Assembly: GCA_027605045.1 (NCBI GenBank)
Contig: JAQFWX010000003.1
Span: forward strand, 2,542,001-2,606,000
Reading direction: 5' to 3'
Length of the DNA: 64,000 nucleotides
Source: Phallus indusiatus
Lineage: Eukaryota; Basidiomycota; Agaricomycetes; Phallales; Phallaceae
This document shows, piece by piece, positions 57,318-64,000 of this stretch. The notes under the pieces were generated by a model. It ran no database searches. It had not been told where the DNA came from and saw only the letters and a list, made by a program, of their open reading frames with translations. Position 1 is the first letter of the stretch. The number at the start of each line of letters is the position of its first letter. The position numbers and the translations under genes were made by a program.

Positions 57318-58343
57318 ATGACGTGCATGTTATCAATGAGAAGTGTGTCATCAAGCTACAGCAATACCCGCGCGCACAATGGTTACAACGATCTCTCTCA
57401 GAGCCAAATCTTCTTGCCTGGCTCGCTCGCCTTCATCGACGCAATGCCAACAAACGATTCATTCTCTTTGTTTATGCCGAGAAAACCATCGTGTAGGGCC
57501 ATCCGCGAAGCCAAGGTGCACCGCCAAGGATACTTCGATAATTACGCAACTCCCTCTCAGCTCCAGACTCAGGTAGCACCAAATTCAAATCTAAACAGAC
57601 ACCGGCATAGCAGTTTATGGAAGGAAAACAACGAGAACTTTGCGTCTTTTTGGTCAAACGAGCCCTGCTCAAATCTACACGGAGAGTCGACCGGAACACG
57701 CTCACGGCTACGACAACGACGTCCTATTGTAGCAGCAGAGCCGCTGAGCCGCTTAGAACGCCCGTCCTCTAGCAGCCATTTCCGTTTTGACGCAGGTGGC
57801 ATCATAGCTAGCACCGGTGCCCTACGTCATCCTCACCCAGAACCTGCTGCCACCGGCACCACAAGTCAACGTCAACCACGCTGCTTGCTGATCCCCCCAC
57901 GTCCACGCCTATCCTCTCCTTTAAGTCCTCATCCGCATGCCCTCCAGCCAGGTCCCGATTTTCGCCGACCTTTTCCCAACAAACGTCGTCGCACAGAAAC
58001 ACCGCTTCTCAGAAAGGCTCTCGCTAATTCTTCCACCAGACACCCGAAAGTTGTCCCATCGTCTTTGCCTCGGCCCGTTATGCTTGACAACTCAAAGCAT
58101 GAAACTCGTAATCAAAGCGAGTCTGTCAGCGCGACAAGACTCGCGTGTCATGTTGAAGAGAATAGCGATGGTTCTGGTGTTCTTTGTTCTAGCCCGAGTT
58201 CAAATTCCGAAACTGAACTTGAATCTGACGTTGAGTCTAAACTCAGTTCGAGCTGGGTTTATATCCCTCTTATTCCTCCGTTATTAAAGGATCCCCCAGG
58301 CGAAGAATGGGAGCTGATACTGAAGGGAGAGCTGCATCAGTGA
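57318..58343 (+). CDS. Hypothetical Ser/Pro/Arg-rich protein, 341 aa
   Basis: Uninterrupted frame from the first in-frame ATG (57318) to 58343. Ser/Asn-rich start, then Arg-rich segments (STGTRSRLRQRRPIVAAEP), a Pro/His-rich middle (LLIPPRPRLSSPLSPHPHA), a basic NLS-like FPNKRRRTE, and a conserved-looking C terminus: acidic Ser tract (SSNSETELESDVESKLSSS) followed by WVYIPLIPPLLKDPPGEEW. The pattern of disordered body plus a Trp/Pro C-terminal motif suggests a nuclear regulatory protein, but no domain is recognised. A 15-codon mini-ORF (57193-57240) precedes it, and the leader may contain an intron beginning gtaagc at 57249. Confidence 0.65.
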   Translation: MTCMLSMRSVSSSYSNTRAHNGYNDLSQSQIFLPGSLAFIDAMPTNDSFSLFMPRKPSCRAIREAKVHRQGYFDNYATPSQLQTQVAPNSNLNRHRHSSLWKENNENFASFWSNEPCSNLHGESTGTRSRLRQRRPIVAAEPLSRLERPSSSSHFRFDAGGIIASTGALRHPHPEPAATGTTSQRQPRCLLIPPRPRLSSPLSPHPHALQPGPDFRRPFPNKRRRTETPLLRKALANSSTRHPKVVPSSLPRPVMLDNSKHETRNQSESVSATRLACHVEENSDGSGVLCSSPSSNSETELESDVESKLSSSWVYIPLIPPLLKDPPGEEWELILKGELHQ

Positions 58344-58556
58344 TGCTTGAACCTATGTGTTTTCTTGTATTTCTACGCTTATGTATATGAATGGCATCAA
58401 AAGTAGTCTGTATTAGATACGTTACACAATGTAGCAAACTGTAGTTGTACAATACATATATACGTTTCAACAAGCACTAAAGTACCAAAGCAATAACAGT
58501 ATAACAGTGGAAGGCGAAAGGTTAAAACAACAAAAAAGAAAAAAATCTAAATCTAA

Positions 58557-61500
58557 TCAGGCTAGGTTCGATATAATATCGCTCAAGACCGGTTGTATAC
58601 GTCCATCTTTAATTGCCTTAAAGAGAAAACCCCATTTAGAAAAATAGTGCACATCGAAATAAAGCTAACGGGGGAAAAAACAACTTACATCATAGATTAG
58701 CGATATCTTCTCCCCCGTGGTTATTTCCTGAGAATTTATCCCTCCGTCAAACAACATCAAATTCTCAATACCATGCATTCCGATACCCAGTTCCTTCCTA
58801 ACGAAATGATGGATACGACGGCTTCCCAGACCCACGAGTCCAGGGGTCGGGAGTTCTTCAACTGGACAGGTGAGGAAGCGCTTTCGTTCACGGACGACGA
58901 GATCAAGACAAGCCGTTTCCAAACTCGTACGGTAATCAGGCAGCATGCTTCTAAGACTAACAAGGTCAATCGATAAATCGGGACTGGCTTTATTGCTAAA
59001 GCCCTCGCTACTGCTTCGGAACGCTTCCTGCAATAGTCTGTTGATAAGACTGTTAACAGCCGTTTTGACCTGCTCTTCGGCATCCATAGTCGTGCTGTGC
59101 CAGAATGTATCCAAAAACGTCTTTTCAAGCTCACGACAGAGCGAGTCGGAGATTCCTGGCACGTTGTTCGTCCCTGAAAAACTTCCCATAGACGTTACAG
59201 AAGTCAACGAGGATCCATAAGACGGGAAAAAGGCAGATCCATCATCGTCGCTTAATGTGCCATTGGAAATAGCATCACTAGAATTATTGAAATTCACGTC
59301 GGTGCCGGGTGTGTCGGGTGTATCGGGTGTCTGACTTTCAACGAACCGATCTGGAGCTAGAATTAACAAAAAAAAAAGAACGTCACCACAAGAAGCTCAA
59401 GATACATATCCGGTCGTACAAGCGTAAATTGCTTACTTTGATGTTCTTGTTCGGTTACTTCCTCTCCCCCGTCCGGACCCGTCATCGGTTCCGCTTCTCT
59501 GAAAGTAGGGAAGTATGTGCCGGATGAGTGGAATGCGTCGTGGTGCTCATGGGGAGAAAGGAAAAAACGATCTGAATCTAATAATACGGAATCTTTGGCT
59601 TTTGGCGTCACCCCGCTTCGGATTGCGCCTACGCCTAATTCGGTTAGCGGGAATAAATTGAAGCCGCCATAACGGTGCCGGTGAACGATCCCATCTTCTG
59701 CCTCTGCTTCCGGATGGCCAAATGGTCCCTTGGTCGAGAAGTAACACGTTGTGATTCTCGCGATGATCTCTTTAAAACCATCCACGAGGCTGAATTGCAA
59801 GGCTCGGAGATCGAGGGCTGTGAATTAAGAGAGGGAAACAAAGGGTCAGATTAAGGGTTGACTTTGTTTGCACAGAAAAAAAAGACGGAAAAAAGAAAGC
59901 CTCGTGCCGTATTATGCACAACTGACTTACCTTGACATGATGAATATATACACGATGCGATGATCTGCATATGTATTAACGTTAGCGCGCATAATTCAAA
60001 ACTTGAAAAATAAAGTTTTTTTTCTTGGCTTACCAAAGTCAAAACATCAGCCGCTGTAATAGTTTGGCGGGCAGACAGTAGTGCCAGTGAACTGCGCATA
60101 TGGGGAGAGACGTGTATGGTTAGCAAAAGCGGGGAAGAGGTTTGACTGGGGCTGATATATACGTACTTGACAGCCTGATTATGCATCTCTGCTGATTGAA
60201 TGTGTGTGGAGACCGGGTTTGCCAGGAAGCCTAATTCAGAAACGTAAGCAGCCAAGCTGATCTCGACACCTTTGCAATGAAAATCGAGCGAAGGATCTGT
60301 TGCAGCCAGAGATGGTGGTAATCCCTTGTTGGTGTCAGGGTTCATGATTTCGGTGGTTTGGGCGAAGAGAATCTTTCCGAGGTGATGGAGCGCGAGTCGA
60401 GTTTTTTCCATTGCATTGGTTACCTTTTTTTGTGGAAATGGGGGAGCAAGTTTTAAGAAAGTAAGGTCGGAGGGGCAGTGTGAGAAGCGAAAGGAGGCTT
60501 ACCGCCATTGCTTGAAAATTACCCGTATCGTGCACCGTTCTAGTCGCACTTTCAATTAGAGGATTGTCGGTTGCTAAAAGGGGACAAATTAATTTTGATG
60601 TACGTAGAGGCGAAAGCTACTAACTTGAATTGAGTTCTTGTGTTACGGCTAACAAGGCGGAGTGTATATCTTCCACTTGGGGACCGATGAACTGCGGGGA
60701 AGTTCGCAACGCGTAACGATCCTGTTTGAGGGTTCCTTTATCTTCTTGTACACGAATATCGCTGTGTGGATTATGTGCTAGTTTGCTATCTTTCAGGAGA
60801 GCAAGAATCGTCCGAGCCACGTCAACCTAGAAGGAAAATTCTTCATTCAACACCCGTGTCGGTAGCATAATAAAAAATTACGAACCTGCCCCTGATGTGG
60901 ACGGGCTATTTCATGAATAAAGGGTGTGTAAGAACCGCGTGAGCCTAGAAGGGCTTCTGTGGCCATCGCGGTACAAACTTGGGTGAGAAAGGCAAGTTGA
61001 ACGGAATCGTACAGAACCAAACTGGCTGCTGCTGCGGAAAAAGCGGTTCCGTTGAGAAGACCAAGATGCTCTTTGGCCTGGATGACAAGAGGAGAAATGT
61101 TGTGTTTCGCAAGAGCAATATGAGAGGGGACGAGAGTCCGTTGACCAGACTGGGGACAGGTATCATATACCTTTATTGACGGGTTTCCCATGACTGTTCC
61201 AGCGATGTATGAAAGTGGAGATAAATCTATCAGGGAAGATTTAATATGATACACCGGAATGCTTGGAGAAATATGACTGACCTCCGGAAGCGGATATGCT
61301 CCCTCTGAGGGGTACGAGTGGGGTAATATCTTCGGTGAGTAATCGTTGGAGGGCTTGGGGAAGTTCCCATCGGATACCGGAATGACCGCGAATGAGGGAG
61401 TTGATTCTGATGAGTATGGCGGCACGAACCCAAGATTCGGGCATAGTCATGGAAGCCAAATGATTTGGCATGGAAGACATGATACCACAGTGTTGCATCT

Positions 61501-61912
61501 GGAACAGCGCCAGACCTAAATTAAGGTGATCTTGTGTTCGAGTACTGGCTGAAATGCAAGCAGATTTAGAATCAGGTATGAAGATGAAGCAATAGACCAA
61601 GAAATATACCACTTCCGCCAAAGCCGGTGCTCACGCCGTATATGCTGACCTGAGCGTCGAGTTTCTCGTTCAGAACGTCTCGACTGGCTTGGACGCGTTC
61701 TCGAGCTGATTCGTCAATGACGGTTGACGCATTATGTCGCGCAACAGCGATTACGTCTGGTAGTGATAGCGACGCTCCGTCAATGTTGATGTGTCGTGAG
61801 CTAAAAATACAGAAGATGAGTGAATGGATAACGTTGGGGATAGCAACGAGGGTATTGACCTTGAAGCATTGAGAAGTGCAGAAAGGTGATTCGTGAGAGA
61901 AATTGAGCTCAT
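58557..61912 (-). CDS. PAL: Phenylalanine ammonia-lyase (PAL)
   Basis: Multi-exon minus-strand gene. PAL removes ammonia from L-phenylalanine to give trans-cinnamate, using an MIO cofactor formed from an Ala-Ser-Gly triad. Landmarks: [56 protein letters not shown] with the ASG triad (intron after ASG-G), [40 protein letters not shown], and [18 protein letters not shown]. The last exon (about 58617-58557) ends [12 protein letters not shown]. Start chosen at ATG 61912 ([17 protein letters not shown]), because only that frame joins exon 2 correctly. An upstream ATG at 61967 is in another frame and overlaps it. Expected cytosolic homotetramer; in fungi it serves phenylalanine catabolism and cinnamate-derived metabolites. 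The catalytic Tyr and MIO regions are intact. Confidence 0.9.
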
Positions 61913-62421
61913 GATAATGGTGTTGAAGAGTTGGTGCTGTTGTTGATTTTTTCTCTGGCACTGACATTGTTTGGTTTTATGCAAAACGAGGTTGTGCAGG
62001 CGCTTATTCAAGGGACGACCAAAAATTTAAGAATATCTTAAATTACATAATATACTAGGCGTCTACCCTGATTTTTTTTCTCTACGTATCTTTTTTTTAT
62101 TACATGTTACCCCTGTTACCCGGCCGCCCGGCCGGTCACTCGGGGTCACACTATGTCACTCGCCCTGTCACCCAATCACCCCAGTTCTTCCCTTTTTCTC
62201 TTTCACCCTCTGCGTCGTCGTCGTCGTCGTCACCGTTTCGCTTTTTTCTGCCAATCCTCTCTTTCCTCTCTCCCACACGCTCTCTTGATTAACCGTCCGG
62301 TCTTTTCTTCCCTCGTTCGCTGAATTATAATACATTACTACAACGGAAAAAATTGGAACTGCAAAGATTACCAAGAAATTTTTTCGTGAACCTTGAAAAA
62401 GATCAAAAATAATTATCCGCC
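61913..62421. other. Divergent promoter region, PAL and chitin deacetylase
   Basis: About 500 bases: PAL leader with an overlapping out-of-frame ATG (61967), GC-rich patch with ccggccgcccggccgg at about 62120-62135, and a (cgt)n run near 62213-62231. No further gene. Confidence 0.6.
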
Positions 62422-64000
62422 ATGATATTTTCTTCGTCATCTTTGCTTTTCCTTGGCGTTTTGTCGACTGTTCACGGCCATGCTGATCATCGTCATCACC
62501 ACCGCGCCATAGCTCATCAGCTTGCTGCTGCTGCTCCACCTCCTTCCAACGGTCCACCCTCATCCAGTTCCGTGCCAGGCCAAGCTGTACCCCTGCCTGC
62601 CCAGCCAAGTTCTCCAATTAGTCTCGCCGGTCCTGTCGTTCCTTCCGTCTCTCGGTCCTCGGTCCCTAGTGGTGCTTCTACTACGACACTTTCTGATGCA
62701 ACCTTAACCGCGACTAATCCCAATATCCCCCCTTTGAGCGACATCACAAGTGGACAACCCTCTCCCACCCCGACGTTTACTTTTCAGGAGACATTGGGTA
62801 TTCCAGGTCCATTTCCAGGCGCCCCTCCCCTCCCGTCAAGTAAGTCAAAACGGTTTACTTTTTAAAAAGTTCGCGCGTTCATTAATGTTATCCAGCAACC
62901 CTGGATCGCTCCAAATATCCATCTCCCACTGAGCTAGCACCGACTGATCATCCTCTTATGGCTGAATGGTTGAAAGAGCTCGAGGGCGTTCAAATCCCCG
63001 ACATCCCTCCTACCACAAACGAGTCGGTGTGCTCTTTGAATCCTGAAGCTGCTAGCGACACTTCCCGGTGCTGGTGGACTTGTGGCGGTTGCACCAACCC
63101 AGTAGACATCGTCACCTGTCCTGACAAAGAGACTTGGGGTGTCACTTTCGATGATGGTCCTAGTCCTTATTCTCCTTTGGTACTGTTTTTTTCATCTCCT
63201 CAATAAGTACAGCATTATCCGGGATTTGGCTCATTTTGAGTTTTTTTTTTCTACGTTAGGTACATCAATATCTCGCTCAAAACGATATTACCGCAACGTT
63301 CTTCGCCATTGGGGGCAACGTTTATTGGTATTCGAATGTCCTGGTCGAAGCCTATATGGGTGGCCATCAAATCGGTGTTCACACATGGCGACACCCCGAG
63401 ATGACAACGCTCAGCACCCTGGAAGTCATTGCTGAGCTAGGCATGGCTCGACAAATAATTAAAGTACGAGGTTTCGGCTCAAGACAGTTGACATCGTTGA
63501 TCTGACCTGTGTCACAGGACACCCTTGGTGTAACACCCACTTACTGGCGTCCTCCTTATGGTGATGTTGACGAGCGTGTCAGAGCTATCGCCCTCGCCAT
63601 GGGAATGCAGACGATCATTTGGACTCGTGACCGTACGTGTGTCTTCTTAACTTCGTTTTTCACTTCGAATTAACTCCGTCGAATTCAGCCCTAACATTGG
63701 CTCAATATGATACCAACGATTGGCGTATCCCCGCAGGGGAAGTCACGGGAGAACAATGTTTCGAGCAATTTGAAACCATTCTCCAGAATTCTACGTACGT
63801 GTGACATCCCTTTTAGATTATTTTCATTATATCTTACATTTGCTCTGATAGACATTTGGATACTGGGTTTATTGTTTTGGAACACGACTTGTTCGTTCAG
63901 ACCGTTGAACTTGCCACAGGATACACACTCCCAGCAGCTTTGAGCTCCACAAATCCTAAATTAACAGTGAGTGTGGCATAACAACTTCGTGTTCCCCTAT
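62422..64000 (+). CDS. Chitin deacetylase, carbohydrate esterase family 4 (3' end outside window)
   Basis: Starts with a signal peptide ([19 protein letters not shown], residues 1-19) and a His, Pro and Ser-rich linker of about 120 residues. A NodB-like domain follows over several exons. Catalytic motifs: [10 protein letters not shown] (motif 1, base and metal Asp), HTWRHPEM (motif 2, HxxxH metal His pair), [12 protein letters not shown] (motif 3), WTRDP (63610-63690 across an intron), and IVLEHDLF (motif 5 His). A Cys-rich segment (CWWTCGGC) precedes motif 1. The enzyme removes acetyl groups from chitin to give chitosan at the cell wall. Exons join across introns of about 50-65 bases. The gene runs off the window after ..SSTNPKLT; a C-terminal GPI signal, common in this family, would lie beyond. 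Confidence 0.88.

Noticed and set aside
61572..61967. Alternative PAL start at ATG 61967
   Set aside because: That frame cannot join the HINIDG exon in phase; ATG 61912 does.
63139..63435. Open frame overlapping chitin deacetylase exons
   Set aside because: Other frame of the deacetylase exons and intron; the deacetylase motifs are in the sister frame.

Overview
The window reads as nuclear DNA of a mushroom-forming basidiomycete (Agaricomycetes). Nearly every gene is split by short introns of about 45-70 bases with GT..AG borders, TATA boxes are visible, and several families are typical of that group: DUF6593 proteins, expanded tyrosine-kinase-like kinases with an HGDIKG catalytic loop, a CAP59-type mannosyltransferase, and a small secreted 'FDNF' protein. 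There is no operon logic, rRNA, tRNA, CRISPR array or recognisable intact transposon.

Layout. 1-4.6 kb: two tandem paralogous protein kinases, the first cut by the window edge. 5.2-6.1 kb: an unknown helical protein. 6.4-7.2 kb (minus): a secreted protein with a 13-nt micro-exon. 9.3-11.1 kb (minus): a La-related protein of the LARP7/Pof8 type, with a C-terminal exon that I reconstructed. 11.9-16.2 kb (minus): a 1313-residue AT-hook, Gln/His-rich, Cys-containing nuclear protein with 12- and 11-nt micro-exons. 17.6-18.2 kb: a small hydrophilic protein.

19.9-31.8 kb is an accessory block. It holds five DUF6593 paralogues (three plus, two minus), an F-box protein, and a soluble phosphatidylserine decarboxylase. 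The last two DUF6593 copies lie in a tandem segmental duplication, and the fifth copy carries two indels that cancel overall but put its central exon in another frame.

32.8-35.9 kb: secreted GH92 alpha-mannosidase. 36.9-37.4 kb: DPH4-type J-protein for diphthamide synthesis, preceded by three chained upstream mini-ORFs. 38.4-42.7 kb: two unrecognised proteins. 43.3-45.2 kb: CAP59-family mannosyltransferase with a GC-AG intron, convergent with a small unknown gene at 45.1-45.8 kb.

47.0-55.9 kb: three closely related intact cytochrome P450 genes (minus, plus, minus) in nested inverted duplications, with a roughly 300-bp direct repeat in both spacers. 57.3-58.3 kb: unknown Ser/Pro/Arg-rich protein. 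58.6-61.9 kb (minus): phenylalanine ammonia-lyase. 62.4 kb to the end: chitin deacetylase, truncated by the window edge.

The genes do not form one pathway. Several concern the cell surface and secretion (GH92, CAP59, chitin deacetylase, secreted protein) or secondary/aromatic metabolism (P450s, PAL). Exon models were built by hand from splice borders, reading-frame continuity and family motifs. No similarity search was run, so family assignments rest on recognised motifs.
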